A stretch of 64,000 nucleotides of DNA from Natribaculum luteum (GCF_023008545.1 NZ_CP095397.1:1178001-1242000), one strand, 5' to 3'. Positions 8,535 to 18,196 are shown, counted from the first letter of the stretch. Notes: generated by a model from the sequence alone, not told the origin. Made by a program: numbers and translations.

Positions 8535-9572
8535 ATGACGAACATCGGTATCGTCGGCGCGGGCACGGCGGCGAGCGCGACCGCGACCGTGCTCGATCGG
8601 ACGGTTCCGGAGGCGGGCGTGACGATCCTCGAGAAGTCGGGTGGGCTCTGCGGGCGCGCCGCGACGCGTCGCCGCGGCGACGTCACCTACGACTACGGCG
8701 CGAACTACGTCAAGGCCGACGACGAGCGCGTCGTCGAACTCCTGACGGAGACGCTCGAGACCGACGGGCTCGTGGACGTGACCGAGCCGATCTGGACGTT
8801 CGACCGCGATGGGAACGTCTCGCCGGGTCGGGACGCCGACGCGCACAAGTGGAGCTACCGTCGGGGGCTCACCCAGATCGCCAAGCGGCTCCTCGGCGGG
8901 ACGGACGTGACGGTCCATCGTCGAACGCGGGTCGAGCGGATCGTCCACGACGGGGAGACGTGGTGGCTGACCGACGCCGACGGGGGCGAGTGGGGGCCGT
9001 TCGACGTCCTCGTGTTGAACCCGCCCGCACCGCAGACGGCAGCGTTGCTCGCCGACGCCGACTGGGACCACCATCTCCGGGACGACCTCGCGACTGCCGC
9101 CGCCGAGGTTCCGTACCGGACGATCTGGACCGCCGTCCTCGGCTACGGGTTCGAACTCGAGGCCCCCTACTACGCGCTCGTGAATCCGGGGAAAGACCAC
9201 GAGATCGGCTGGATCGCCCGTGAGGAGTGCAAACCGGGCCACGTCCCCGACGGAGAGTCGGTGCTGGTCGTGCAGGCGAGCCACGAGTGGTCCGTCGAGC
9301 ACTACGACGCCCCGCCCGCTGAGAACGTCGCCACCCTCGCGTCGACGACCGCCGACGTGATCGGCGACCAGCGCCTGGCCGACCCGGCCTGGACCGACCA
9401 TCAGGGCTGGCGCTACGCGTTACCCGAGGGACGCGCTCCTGCCGGCCCGCTCGAGTCCGCCGAGGAGCACGACCTCTACTTCGTCGGCGACTGGGTCGTC
9501 GGCGAGGGTCGTCTCCACGCCGCAGTTCGCAACGGCCTCGAGACGGGCGAGCGGCTCGTCAATTCCCTCTGA
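8535..9572 (+). CDS. FAD-dependent oxidoreductase (renalase/amine-oxidase-like)
   Basis: A 345-residue protein whose N-terminus NIGIVGAGTAASATA is a Rossmann FAD-binding motif. The second FAD signature is ILEKSGGLCGRAATRR and the C-terminal one is LYFVGDWVVGEGRLHAAVRNGLETG. This is the renalase-like branch of flavin amine oxidases. The substrate is unknown; haloarchaeal members are sometimes considered NAD(P)/FAD-dependent dehydrogenases. TATA-like CTATTTTTC near 8503-8511 places the start about 26 bases upstream of the ATG, so the transcript is probably leaderless. Confidence 0.85.
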   Translation: MTNIGIVGAGTAASATATVLDRTVPEAGVTILEKSGGLCGRAATRRRGDVTYDYGANYVKADDERVVELLTETLETDGLVDVTEPIWTFDRDGNVSPGRDADAHKWSYRRGLTQIAKRLLGGTDVTVHRRTRVERIVHDGETWWLTDADGGEWGPFDVLVLNPPAPQTAALLADADWDHHLRDDLATAAAEVPYRTIWTAVLGYGFELEAPYYALVNPGKDHEIGWIAREECKPGHVPDGESVLVVQASHEWSVEHYDAPPAENVATLASTTADVIGDQRLADPAWTDHQGWRYALPEGRAPAGPLESAEEHDLYFVGDWVVGEGRLHAAVRNGLETGERLVNSL

Positions 9573-9638
9573 TCACTCCTGGTGGCTCGATCGCGAAACC
9601 GCCGCGGGTTTAAGTACGAAAGCGAGGCCATCGTCCCC

Positions 9639-10400
9639 ATGATCGACGACGCAATCCGCGTGCTCGCAGGCGACTGTACGGTCATCACGGACGGGACAGA
9701 CCGCGAGGAGTACCGCGGTCGCGTGACGACGCTCGTCAAGCCGGACAACACCGTGCTCGTCCACGACGTCGACGGCTACCAGCCCGTCGCCTGGCTCACC
9801 CGCGCCGACAGCGTCTCGAGCGACCGCGCGGACGGCTTCAGCCTCGTCGCCAAGAAGGGAAGACAGAGCCTCCGTATCGCGGCCCACGACCAGGATGGCT
9901 TCGCCAACTACCCATCCTCGGCGGCCGGAACGCCGGTCGGCGACTGTCCGAACTGTGGCGGGGCCCTCGTCCGGTCGTCCGGTGGCGTCGGCTGTGTCGA
10001 CTGTGACACCCGGTACAGTCTGCCGGCCGACGCGACGGTCCGCGACGAGCGCTGTGAGTGTGGCCTCCCCCGCATGCGCGTCGAGCGCGGTCTCGCGTTC
10101 GACGTCTGCATCGATCGCGACTGCGAGTCGCTCGACGACGCCGTCCGGGAGGCGTTCGACCGCGAGTGGACGTGTCCGAACTGCGGCGGCGACCTCCGAA
10201 TCCTCCGCCGTGGCGGCCTGATCGCCGGCTGTGAGAACTACCCCGAGTGTGACACCGGCTACGCGATCCCCGCCGGCGTCGTCGACGGCGAGTGCGGCTG
10301 TGGCCTCCCGACGTTCGAGACCAGGAGCGGACGGCGCTGTCTCGACGCGACCTGCGAACGGCTCCTCGAGACGTCGACAGAGGCGCAGCCGGATCCGTGA
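9639..10400 (+). CDS. NucS-like N-terminal domain protein with four zinc ribbons
   Basis: A 253-residue protein. Residues 1-85 (VLAGDCTVITDGTDREEYRGRVTTLVKPDNTVLVHDVDGYQPVAW) resemble the N-terminal DNA-binding domain of NucS/EndoMS mismatch endonucleases. No nuclease domain follows. Four C4 zinc ribbons follow instead: CPNCG...CVDC, CECG...CIDRDC, CPNCGG...CENYPEC (topoisomerase I type) and CGCG...CLDATC. A nucleic-acid-binding role is likely; catalysis is not supported. The ATG at 9639 is chosen because GTTTAAGTA at 9608-9616 is a TATA box about 27 bases upstream. The tRNA-splicing endonuclease gene follows on the same strand. Confidence 0.75.
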   Translation: MIDDAIRVLAGDCTVITDGTDREEYRGRVTTLVKPDNTVLVHDVDGYQPVAWLTRADSVSSDRADGFSLVAKKGRQSLRIAAHDQDGFANYPSSAAGTPVGDCPNCGGALVRSSGGVGCVDCDTRYSLPADATVRDERCECGLPRMRVERGLAFDVCIDRDCESLDDAVREAFDREWTCPNCGGDLRILRRGGLIAGCENYPECDTGYAIPAGVVDGECGCGLPTFETRSGRRCLDATCERLLETSTEAQPDP

Positions 10401-10533
10401 GCGACGCGGTCGATCCAGACGGTCTGTCGTACCGATTTCCCGGCACAGCCGCAGACGGTTCGCGGTCGTGCTGGAACTGACGTACAACGGTCCGTATCAC
10501 AGCCCCTATGTGCCGGGCGACCGAGGGTCGGGT

Positions 10534-11571
10534 ATGGCACTCGAGGGACGGTTCGACGACGGCGTCGTCCGCGTCGCAGGGGACGCACGCCAGCGCTACC
10601 ACGACGCACGCGGCTACGGCTATCCACTCGAGGGCAACGAGATCGCGCTCGCGCCGGTCGAGGCGGCCCACCTGCTGTACCGGGGCGACCTCGAGGCGGT
10701 CGTCGACGACGGGAAACGGCTCACGTTCCGGGAGTTCGCCGCGCGCGAACCGGGCGAGGACTTCGGCGTCGAGTTTCTCGTCTACGCCGATCTGCGCTCG
10801 CGGGGCTTTTACCTCTCGCCGGCCAGCGAGCCGTGGATCGACGATCCGCCCGACGCCGACTTCGCCGTCTTTCCCCGCGGGAAGGGGCCGAGAGACGGCG
10901 AGATCGCCTACGCCCTGCGGGTGATCGGCGAGCGAACCGACGTCCCCGCCGCCGACCTGCAGGAAGGCGTCCTCGCGGTCGTCGACGAGGAAAGCGAGAT
11001 CACGTACTTCGAGGTCGGCCGCGAGGAGATCACGGGCTCGTCGGCGACGACGCTCCCGACGGGCGTCGAAGCCGATCTACTGGCGGATCGGGTCGTCCTC
11101 TGGGATCCGCCACACGAACTCTACGAGCGGACGTTCTACGGCCAGCCCCTCGAGGGTCGGGAGTACGACCGGCCCACACTACAGTGCTCGCTGCTCGAGG
11201 CGGCCCACCTCGCGGAAGCGGGGGCGGTCGACCTCGACTCCGAGACCGTCACAGAGCGTGGCCGCGAGGTCGAAGGCGAGCGGTTCGACCGGCGACTGCG
11301 CGTGTACACGACCCTGCGCGAGCGTGGCGTCGTCCCGAAGACGGGCTACAAGTTCGGTGCCGACTTCCGGACGTACGCCGACGTGGAGTCGGTCGACGAA
11401 CTGGGACACTCCGAACTGTTGATCCGGGTGCTCCCCGAAGACCACGTCTTCGAGCCGCGGGACCTCGCCCTCGACGTCCGACTCGCTCACGGCGTCCGCA
11501 AGACGATGGCGTTCGCGCTGGTCGGCGAAGCGGGAATCGAGTGGTGGGCGCTCGAGCGACTGACCCCCTGA
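10534..11571 (+). CDS. endA: tRNA-splicing endonuclease
   Basis: EndA cuts pre-tRNA at bulge-helix-bulge motifs so that introns can be removed. At 345 residues this is the double-length, two-repeat form of haloarchaea that works as a homodimer. The N-terminal half (residues 1-165) is a degenerate repeat. The C-terminal half has the catalytic triad: Tyr in YKFGADFRTY, His in ELGHSELLIRV and Lys in HGVRKTMAFAL. The ATG at 10534 (MALEGRFDDGVVRV) is the usual family start. trpS follows 49 bases later on the same strand, a pairing seen in other haloarchaea. Confidence 0.94.
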   Translation: MALEGRFDDGVVRVAGDARQRYHDARGYGYPLEGNEIALAPVEAAHLLYRGDLEAVVDDGKRLTFREFAAREPGEDFGVEFLVYADLRSRGFYLSPASEPWIDDPPDADFAVFPRGKGPRDGEIAYALRVIGERTDVPAADLQEGVLAVVDEESEITYFEVGREEITGSSATTLPTGVEADLLADRVVLWDPPHELYERTFYGQPLEGREYDRPTLQCSLLEAAHLAEAGAVDLDSETVTERGREVEGERFDRRLRVYTTLRERGVVPKTGYKFGADFRTYADVESVDELGHSELLIRVLPEDHVFEPRDLALDVRLAHGVRKTMAFALVGEAGIEWWALERLTP

Positions 11572-11620
11572 TCGGTGGAAAGCGAAGGTTTTTGCGCCAC
11601 GGGGGGCGAAAGCGGGCATA

Positions 11621-13234
11621 ATGACCGGAGACGACCCACTCGATGAGGGGACAGCACCCCAGGCAGACGGCGGCGAGCGAGCCGCGTCCGAGCCGCACAC
11701 TGACGGCGGTGTCGCGGGCGCAGACGACGTGACGCTCGACCCGTGGGGGTCGTCGACCGTCTCCGACTACCGCAAACTGTTCGAGGAGTTCGGCATCGAG
11801 GAGTTCGACGAGATCCTCGCCGACGTGCCGAATCCACACTACCTGATGCGTCGCGGCGTCATCTTCGGCCACCGCGACTACCGGCCCGTGGCCGAGGCAA
11901 TGCAAGAGGGCGAGCCGTTCGCCGCGCTGTCGGGGTTCATGCCGACCGGCGACCCCCACATCGGACACAAACTGGTGTTCGACGAGATCATCTGGCACCA
12001 ACGACAGGGTGGAGACGCCTACGCGCTGATCGCCGATCTCGAGGCTCACTCCGCTCGCGGCCTCTCCTGGGACGAGATCGACGAACACGCTCGCAACTAC
12101 CTCCTCTCGCTGCTGGCGCTCGGGTTCGACCCCGAGGAGGGGACCCTCTACCGGCAGTCGGAAAACCGCGAGGTCCAGGACCTGGCGTTCGAACTCGGGA
12201 TCGAGGCGAACTTCTCCGAACTCGGGGCGATCTACGGCTTCGACGGCGAGACCGACGTCTCGCACATGCAGTCGGTCGTCACGCAGATGGCCGACATCCT
12301 CTACCCGCAACTCGAGGAGCCAAAGCCGACGGTGATCCCGGTCGGGCCGGACCAGGACCCACACGTCCGGCTGGCTCGCGACCTCGCCGCCCGGATGCGC
12401 TTTTTCAAGGTCACGAAGGCGTACGCGAGTTTCGAGTTGACCGACGACGAGCGTGCGCTCGTCGCCCGGGCCTACGACGCTCGCGAGGAGTACGCCGAGG
12501 ACCCCGAGATGCCCCGCTGTGAGGGGGCAGCCACCTGGCTCGAGGCCGAGAGAGCGACGGCGGACGGCCTCCCCGCCGACGACGTGACCCTCGAGTCGAC
12601 GGTCGAGAAACTCGAGAACGGCGGAAAAGAGCCGCTCCGACCGCGGACCCGCTTTTTCGATCGGCAGGCGACCGACGAGGCGTTCGAGGCGCTGATCGAC
12701 GCCGTCGAGGGCGAAAAGCGGGTCTACGAGAGCCACGTCGACGCCTTCGACCTCGAGGTCGCCGAGGCGGAGGAACTCGCACGCAGACTCGAGGTCGAGC
12801 ACGGCGGTTACGGCTTCCTCCCGCCGTCGTCGATCTACCACCGGTTCATGACCGGGCTGACCGGCGGCAAGATGTCCTCGTCGATCCCGGCCAGCCACAT
12901 CTCGCTTTTGGACGACCCCGAGGAGGGGTACGACAAGGTGAAGTCGGCGACGACCGGCGGCCGCGAGACCGCAGCGGAGCAACGCGAGAAGGGCGGCCGG
13001 GCCGACGAGTGTCCGGTCTACGAACTGTACGCCTACCTGCTCGCGGGCGATGACGACGAGTTCGCCAAACGCGTCTACGACGAGTGCGTCGGCGGCGAGC
13101 GCCTCTGTGGCGACTGCAAAGAGCAGGCCGCCCAGCTCATGCGGGAGTTCCTCGAGGACCACCAGGAGAAACGCGCGGAAGTCGAGGAGTTGCTCGAGGC
13201 GGCCGACGTCACCCTCGAGTCGCCGCGACGCTAA
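11621..13234 (+). CDS. trpS: Tryptophanyl-tRNA synthetase
   Basis: A class I aminoacyl-tRNA synthetase that charges tRNA-Trp. The 537-residue protein has the HIGH motif as DPHIGHKL near residues 111-118 and the KMSKS loop as GGKMSSSIPASH near 415-426. An acidic, low-complexity N-terminus of about 40 residues (DDPLDEGTAPQADGGERAAS) is a haloarchaeal extension. The start ATG is preceded by GGTTTTTGCG about 30 bases upstream. It is one of a run of information-processing genes with endA. Confidence 0.96.
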   Translation: MTGDDPLDEGTAPQADGGERAASEPHTDGGVAGADDVTLDPWGSSTVSDYRKLFEEFGIEEFDEILADVPNPHYLMRRGVIFGHRDYRPVAEAMQEGEPFAALSGFMPTGDPHIGHKLVFDEIIWHQRQGGDAYALIADLEAHSARGLSWDEIDEHARNYLLSLLALGFDPEEGTLYRQSENREVQDLAFELGIEANFSELGAIYGFDGETDVSHMQSVVTQMADILYPQLEEPKPTVIPVGPDQDPHVRLARDLAARMRFFKVTKAYASFELTDDERALVARAYDAREEYAEDPEMPRCEGAATWLEAERATADGLPADDVTLESTVEKLENGGKEPLRPRTRFFDRQATDEAFEALIDAVEGEKRVYESHVDAFDLEVAEAEELARRLEVEHGGYGFLPPSSIYHRFMTGLTGGKMSSSIPASHISLLDDPEEGYDKVKSATTGGRETAAEQREKGGRADECPVYELYAYLLAGDDDEFAKRVYDECVGGERLCGDCKEQAAQLMREFLEDHQEKRAEVEELLEAADVTLESPRR

Positions 13235-13305
13235 TTTCACAGTTTAGTTCACACTATTTTTCGTCTGACGGAAGACGTAAACCCGAGTCCGTTGAACGGG
13301 CGCGT

Positions 13306-14652
13306 ATGAAGCGGTCTCGAGAGGACGTGCTGGTGTGTGCGGACGTCCTCGGCGCGTTCGGCGTGACGCCGGCGGACGTCCGGTCGGCGGATCAGCCCAC
13401 CGAGACGTCACTCGAGACGGCACTCGAGGACGCGCTCCGCGACGCCCGCGACCGGACGGCGTTTCTGCGCCAGACGATCTGTCGATCGGCCCGCGGCGTC
13501 GACTGTTCTGCACGCTACTCGAGGGAGACGCTCCGGCGAGGGCTGACGACGGCGTTCGCAGCCGTCGACTGGTCGCTCTCGATTGCCGGTCACGGCGGGG
13601 AACTCCGACTCGAGGCGACCGACCCGGCGGGACGGAGCCGCGAGACGACGATCAGCTATCCGGAGACGCCGCTCGGGACGGACAATCTTCCGGCTGTCCT
13701 CTACGCGATCAACGAGCGGGTGCTCGGCGGGGTCGACGCTCGCTTCGTGCTCCTCTCGTCGGGCGTCGACCGCTGGCGGGCGGCGCTGATCGAACCCGAC
13801 GAACTCGAGCGCGTCCGAGAACAGTACGGCGACCGCGTCTCGGCGTTCGATCGGCCGTTGGTGCCCGAGCACGACCCGATCGCGTACGTCCCCGACGAGC
13901 GGGAGACGGCGTGTGACCCGTGGCCGCCGTGGGCGGCCGATCGACGTGGCCGAGCCGGCGTCGACGCGAGCGCGCCAGCGGAGACGACTGCGGCCGGCGG
14001 GGACGGGGTCGAATCGCTCATCGACGAAGCGGAACCAGCTCGAGCGGCGTCGTCACCGACGGCGGAAGCGGGCGACGCGGCGGAGCCGGACGGACCGGAC
14101 AGGCGCGGCGGACTCGAGATCGTGGGCGGTTCACCGACGGTCTCGCGACGACCCGCCGACGCAGCCGACTCGACCGGCGACGCCGGCGACAGGTCGGACG
14201 GAGGCGACTCGAGCGTGGGCGACCGGCCGGGCGAGACGGAGACTGGCCCAGGATCGACGGGCGATCGAAACGATCGGGCGTCGGTCGTCTCGCGGCGAAC
14301 GAAGCGATCGACGGACGCCTCGGGCTTTGGAACGCTCTCGGGGAGCGCGAAGACGGCGCGGGTCTCGAACGACTCGTTCGGCGCAGGCGTCGAGAGCCAG
14401 ACGGAAGACGACCGATACCGGGCGCTCGGCGCGGCGCTTGGGACTGGCAAGAGCGTCTCGGTGAAAGGACTGCTCGACGACGACGAGTTCCTCCCGGAAC
14501 TCCCGGCGTCGGGGCCCGACGAGACGCGCATCGAGTTCGAAGACGAGTTCGATCCGGGCGCGATGTCGGAAGCGAAGGCGGCCGCCGAGGAGTCGGGCTT
14601 CGTCTGGGTCGACGCCGGGTCGGTCGAGACGACCCGCGTCTCGAACGGGTAG
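13306..14652 (+). CDS. Unrecognised protein with long acidic low-complexity linker
   Basis: A 448-residue protein I do not recognise. Residues 1-200 look globular, mixed alpha/beta (SREDVLVCADVLGAFGVTPADV at the start, then NLPAVLYAINERVLGGVDARFVLLSSGVDRW). Residues about 205-365 are Ser/Thr/Gly/Asp-rich and probably disordered. The last ~80 residues form a short conserved-looking module (GKSVSVKGLLDDDEFLPELP...EAKAAAEESGFVWVDAGSVETTRVSNG). There are no membrane segments or signal peptide. It sits between trpS and an MBL hydrolase on the same strand. The long, uninterrupted haloarchaeal-style codon use supports a real gene. Confidence 0.75.
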   Translation: MKRSREDVLVCADVLGAFGVTPADVRSADQPTETSLETALEDALRDARDRTAFLRQTICRSARGVDCSARYSRETLRRGLTTAFAAVDWSLSIAGHGGELRLEATDPAGRSRETTISYPETPLGTDNLPAVLYAINERVLGGVDARFVLLSSGVDRWRAALIEPDELERVREQYGDRVSAFDRPLVPEHDPIAYVPDERETACDPWPPWAADRRGRAGVDASAPAETTAAGGDGVESLIDEAEPARAASSPTAEAGDAAEPDGPDRRGGLEIVGGSPTVSRRPADAADSTGDAGDRSDGGDSSVGDRPGETETGPGSTGDRNDRASVVSRRTKRSTDASGFGTLSGSAKTARVSNDSFGAGVESQTEDDRYRALGAALGTGKSVSVKGLLDDDEFLPELPASGPDETRIEFEDEFDPGAMSEAKAAAEESGFVWVDAGSVETTRVSNG

Positions 14653-14697
14653 CGGCGAGCCACCACGGTTTTGCCGTCGGCCCGCGAGTCGTCGCGT

Positions 14698-15309
14698 ATG
14701 GAGGTCCACCACGTCACGGAAGACGCCGAGACGTTCACGTGTAACGCGTATCTGGCCGTCGGCGAGCGGACGGTGCTCGTCGACGCGGGCACCTACGATG
14801 GCGTCGTCGACGAGATCCGCGAACACACGGACGACGTCGACGCCGTCGTCCTCACCCACCAGCACGGCGACCACGTCGAGCAACTCGAGGCCGTCTGCGA
14901 GGCGTTCGACCCCGAGGTGTACGCCTACGCGGACCACCCGCTGCGGACCCACTCGATCGACGACGGGGAGACGGTCGCGATCGGCGACGAGTCGTTCGAG
15001 GTCGTCTACACGCCGGGACACGCTGACGACCACGTCTCGCTGGTCTCCGAGACGACGCTTTACTCCGGCGACGTGGTCGTCCACGACGACGGCGCGTTCG
15101 ACTACGGAAGCTTCGGCCGGACCGACATGCCCGGTCAGTCACGCGAACGGCTCATCGAGAGCATCGAGGACTTGCTCTCCCGTATGCCCGACTCTGTCGA
15201 GCACATGTACGCCGGCCACGGCGGCGTCTTCCACGGCGACGTCCGCGACGTCGTGGCGACGGCACTCGAGCGCGCCGAGAAACGCGAACCGAAGTACCCC
15301 GACGAGTAG
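14698..15309 (+). CDS. MBL-fold metallohydrolase
   Basis: A 203-residue zinc-dependent hydrolase of the glyoxalase-II-like group. The metal motif is THQHGDHVE (HQHGDH at residues 54-59), with further ligands in TPGHADDH and AGHGG. The substrate may be a thioester such as S-lactoyl-thiol, but haloarchaea use gamma-glutamylcysteine rather than glutathione and the sequence does not settle this. The ATG at 14698 follows the preceding gene by 45 bases. It is one of four MBL hydrolases in the window. Confidence 0.88.
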   Translation: MEVHHVTEDAETFTCNAYLAVGERTVLVDAGTYDGVVDEIREHTDDVDAVVLTHQHGDHVEQLEAVCEAFDPEVYAYADHPLRTHSIDDGETVAIGDESFEVVYTPGHADDHVSLVSETTLYSGDVVVHDDGAFDYGSFGRTDMPGQSRERLIESIEDLLSRMPDSVEHMYAGHGGVFHGDVRDVVATALERAEKREPKYPDE

Positions 15310-15424
15310 ACTCGAGGCCGATCGCGCGACGATCGCCAACGCTAGTCGGACTACAGAGTCAGGTGGGGGAGAGTGTCGACGAGACGGTGAGTCGATCGTC
15401 GAGCGGATCGAAGCAGAGAACGGA

Positions 15425-15574
15425 TTAGGCGCTGCGGGCTTCCTTCGCCTTGGGACGGAGTTTGTCGTAGCCACACTTGCGGCAGCGCTCGGCTCCCGGC
15501 GGGTTGCGAGCGTTACAGCGCATGCAGATCTGTTTCTCGAGCATTCGCTTTTCCGCGGCGTCGAAACTGGCCAT
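15425..15574 (-). CDS. rpl40e: 50S ribosomal protein L40e
   Basis: A 49-residue protein starting [20 protein letters not shown]. Its zinc finger is C-x2-C (CMRC) followed by CRKC ([13 protein letters not shown]). It matches archaeal L40e in length and in its basic tail. Its neighbour upstream on the same strand is tsr3, and this pairing of a ribosomal protein and a ribosomal-RNA modification enzyme is common in haloarchaea. The gene is too short to stand out by length but the family match is clear. Confidence 0.93.
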   Translation of the reverse strand: MASFDAAEKRMLEKQICMRCNARNPPGAERCRKCGYDKLRPKAKEARSA

Positions 15575-15649
15575 GTCGGTGCGTTCGCCCGTGGTGCATT
15601 TAACCGCTGTGATCCGCAGGTCGGTCGCGTCTCGACCGATCGGCCGCGA

Positions 15650-16153
15650 TCACTCCTCGTCGGCCAGGTAGTCGTCCTGGACGGCGACGACCTCGCTCGA
15701 GTCCGTACAGTCGGCGTACCGTCGAAGCGGTTCCTCGTTGAGCGTCAGGAACGTCTCGCCCCAGCGAAACGGCTCGAGGAGGCGTTCGGCCTGCTCGCGC
15801 TCGCCGAGGATGACGAGGCCGGCGGCGAGCGCCTCGGCCGTCGTCAGCCGGAACGGGCGACCGTAGTTGACCGGGTTGGCGGCGACGAGGAACGGAAGCG
15901 CGCGGTGGATGCCCTGCATCGAGAAGGCGGCTTCGCCGGCGGACTCCCAGGAACAGTCCAGCGCGACGAGGGTGTCGATCGCGTCGTCGGCGTCGGCCGG
16001 CGAGAGCGCCTGTTCGGCGTGGGGGTTGAGCACGACGCCGTAGGGGACGCCCCGCATCGAGCGGTGGAGCGTCGCGCGGTCGAAGCGCTCGAGGCGACGG
16101 GCCGTGCACTTGTCGGGGTCGTCGTCGCCCTCGTAGTAGACGTGGACTTCCAC
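15650..16153 (-). CDS. tsr3: 16S rRNA aminocarboxypropyltransferase Tsr3 (DUF367)
   Basis: Tsr3 transfers the aminocarboxypropyl group of S-adenosylmethionine to a hypermodified uridine near the P site of small-subunit rRNA. The 167-residue protein has the family segments [44 protein letters not shown] and [16 protein letters not shown]. The start is a GTG at 16151-16153 (protein [21 protein letters not shown]); no in-frame ATG lies upstream. It precedes rpl40e with a 75-base gap and is probably co-transcribed. Confidence 0.9.
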   Translation of the reverse strand: MEVHVYYEGDDDPDKCTARRLERFDRATLHRSMRGVPYGVVLNPHAEQALSPADADDAIDTLVALDCSWESAGEAAFSMQGIHRALPFLVAANPVNYGRPFRLTTAEALAAGLVILGEREQAERLLEPFRWGETFLTLNEEPLRRYADCTDSSEVVAVQDDYLADEE

Positions 16154-16282
16154 GCGCGGGTCTAGGGACGGACTCGAGAAAAGCGACCCGACTCGCCGTC
16201 ACGGCGCTGGTCGCGAGTCAGTTCCGGTGTGACCCGACGCAACGAGTTACGGTCGCACCGAGAGGCGGTTTCGACCGGATTG

Positions 16283-18082
16283 TCAGCCCTCGTGGATCGC
16301 CTCGCCGCGGTTGAGGCGGGTGGCGATCGTGAACGTCTGTTCGGCCTCCCGCCGGGTGGGGAAGTGGGCGGCCATGTAGCGGGCGGTGGCGATCATCGGG
16401 ATTCGGCGGGTCCGCACTGCGCGCTCGCTCGCAGCGTCGCCGAAGCGCCGCGTTGCGTCGTCGAACTGCTGAAACGCGGCTTCGACGTTCTGGAGCGTGT
16501 GGAAGCCGGCGTCCTCGCGCAGGAGGCCGTGCCCGAGGGTCCGCTTCAGCGCGGCGGGGTCGCCGCCGCAGTCGAAGAACTCGCCGACGAGGCGGCCGGC
16601 CTCGTCGACGCGTCCGTCCTCGTCGAACGTCTCGAGGAGGTTCTGCCGGACGGCGTCGGGGTCGCGGCCGGTGTCGTGCTCGGCGGGATCGGGAATCGGC
16701 GCTGGCGGCGTGTTGAGGAACCGATCGAGGTAGACGCTCGTCGCGCCGTCGAAGACGCCCCGGTAGAGTTCGACGGCGTCCGTCCGCCGCGTCGCCTGGT
16801 GGACCGCGTTGGCGTACGTGAAGGTGTGGTGGACGGTGTTCCAGTCGTCGAACTCGTTTGCCGTGCCGAACTGCGCGACGCGGGTCGCGGCGGCGGAGGC
16901 GACTTCAGCGGCGAGGTCCTCGGGTGTCGCTCCCGACCGGACGGCGTCGGCGAGCGCGTCGACGATGACCTCGGGGTCGTCGGACAGCAGCGTCGCCCGG
17001 AAGTCGTCTGGGACGGTCCACTCGTCACCGTCGCCCTCGCTCGCGAGGGCGGCGAGGCCGCTCGTCTCGGTCACGTCGCCGCCGTAGACGTCCTCGAGCA
17101 GTTCCACGAGGTCGATCGGCTGTCGCCACGAGGAGCGTTCGTCGCTGCGAGTCGCGTCGGTCAGGGGATCGACGAGACTCGCGAGCGCGTCGTCGGCGAA
17201 CTCCCAGCCGACGTGCTCGAGGCTCTCGAAGGCCGTGTTCGCGAAGTCGAGGACGTGGCCGGCCGTGAGGTAGGGGTGGTCGGTCGCGGCGGCGAAGACT
17301 ATCTCGGCGACCTCGGCCTCGGAGCGGCCAGTCGCGACGGCAGTTCGGAGACAGCGCTCCGCGCCGTCAGAGTCGCGAACCTCGACGCAGTCGCGGAACC
17401 ACCGTTTGAGGCGGTCGAACGAGACGTCCGAGGTCGAAAACGACGGCTGGTCGAAGTTCGGCGGTTCGTCCGCACAGTCGCTCGCGACGTGGCGAACACC
17501 CGTGTACAGCGCCCGCTTTCGGTCCGCGGGCTCGAGGTCGTCGATCACGTTGGCCAGACAGCCGAGGATCGTCAGTCCCGGCCCCCAGCCCGTCTCCCGG
17601 TACCGCGTGCCGAACTCGAGCGTCGTCGCCATCGGGTCCCGGTAGTCGACGTCCGCGTCGAGCAGTCCGATCGTCGACTTGGCGACGACGAGTCGGAGGT
17701 TCTCCTCGAGACCCGTCTCGAGTCGGTCGGCCCAGTGTTCCGCGGCTGGCCGATCCCGCGTCGGCGAGGGGTCGACGTACACCGTCCCGTCGCGTACCTC
17801 GACGGGATAGGTCGGGACGTCGTCGGCCCACGGGTCGAACGTGTCCCCACAGGAGAGTTCGAACCGGGCGTGGTGCCAGTGACAGGTGAGGATGCCGTCG
17901 TCGACGGTCCCCTCCGAGAGGGGAAAGCCCATGTGCGGACAGCGGTTGTCCACCGCCCGCACCTCGCCCCCGTGGTGAAAGAGGGCGATCGCCGTTCCGT
18001 TCGCCGAGATCACTTTTCGACCCGCGTCTCGCAGTTCCTCGAGGTCCGTCGCCTCGAGGAATTCGTCCGAGATCGTTGCCAT
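16283..18082 (-). CDS. Rieske [2Fe-2S] protein fused to a large helical domain
   Basis: A 599-residue protein. Residues 1-105 are a Rieske ferredoxin domain with CPH (Cys48, His50) and CHWH (Cys67, His70), of the nitrite-reductase-small-subunit/toluene-ferredoxin type. The remaining ~490 residues are mostly helical (for example LTILGCLANVIDDLEPADRKRALYTGVRHVA and NTVHHTFTYANAVHQATRR). They contain many His and Asp residues, but no catalytic family is recognised. The fusion implies that the Rieske centre feeds electrons to a bound cofactor or partner in the large domain. The ATG at 18082 (MATISDEFLEATDLEELRDAG) is chosen because the upstream continuation lacks protein character. Confidence 0.8.
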   Translation of the reverse strand: MATISDEFLEATDLEELRDAGRKVISANGTAIALFHHGGEVRAVDNRCPHMGFPLSEGTVDDGILTCHWHHARFELSCGDTFDPWADDVPTYPVEVRDGTVYVDPSPTRDRPAAEHWADRLETGLEENLRLVVAKSTIGLLDADVDYRDPMATTLEFGTRYRETGWGPGLTILGCLANVIDDLEPADRKRALYTGVRHVASDCADEPPNFDQPSFSTSDVSFDRLKRWFRDCVEVRDSDGAERCLRTAVATGRSEAEVAEIVFAAATDHPYLTAGHVLDFANTAFESLEHVGWEFADDALASLVDPLTDATRSDERSSWRQPIDLVELLEDVYGGDVTETSGLAALASEGDGDEWTVPDDFRATLLSDDPEVIVDALADAVRSGATPEDLAAEVASAAATRVAQFGTANEFDDWNTVHHTFTYANAVHQATRRTDAVELYRGVFDGATSVYLDRFLNTPPAPIPDPAEHDTGRDPDAVRQNLLETFDEDGRVDEAGRLVGEFFDCGGDPAALKRTLGHGLLREDAGFHTLQNVEAAFQQFDDATRRFGDAASERAVRTRRIPMIATARYMAAHFPTRREAEQTFTIATRLNRGEAIHEG

Positions 18083-18196
18083 GGTCCGACGTAACACAGC
18101 GGGCGGCAAAACCGTTCCCTGAAACGAGCTTTTGTCCACGTTCCGAGACGTCGGTCGACGGCATCGCTTTTGGCGGTAGCGGTCCCGACGATTACC

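Noticed and set aside
11249-13240. 663-codon minus-strand frame opposite endA/trpS
   Set aside because: Shadow of trpS and the end of endA; no family features.
16229-18094. 621-codon plus-strand frame opposite the Rieske gene
   Set aside because: Antisense shadow; the Rieske motifs on the other strand are unambiguous.
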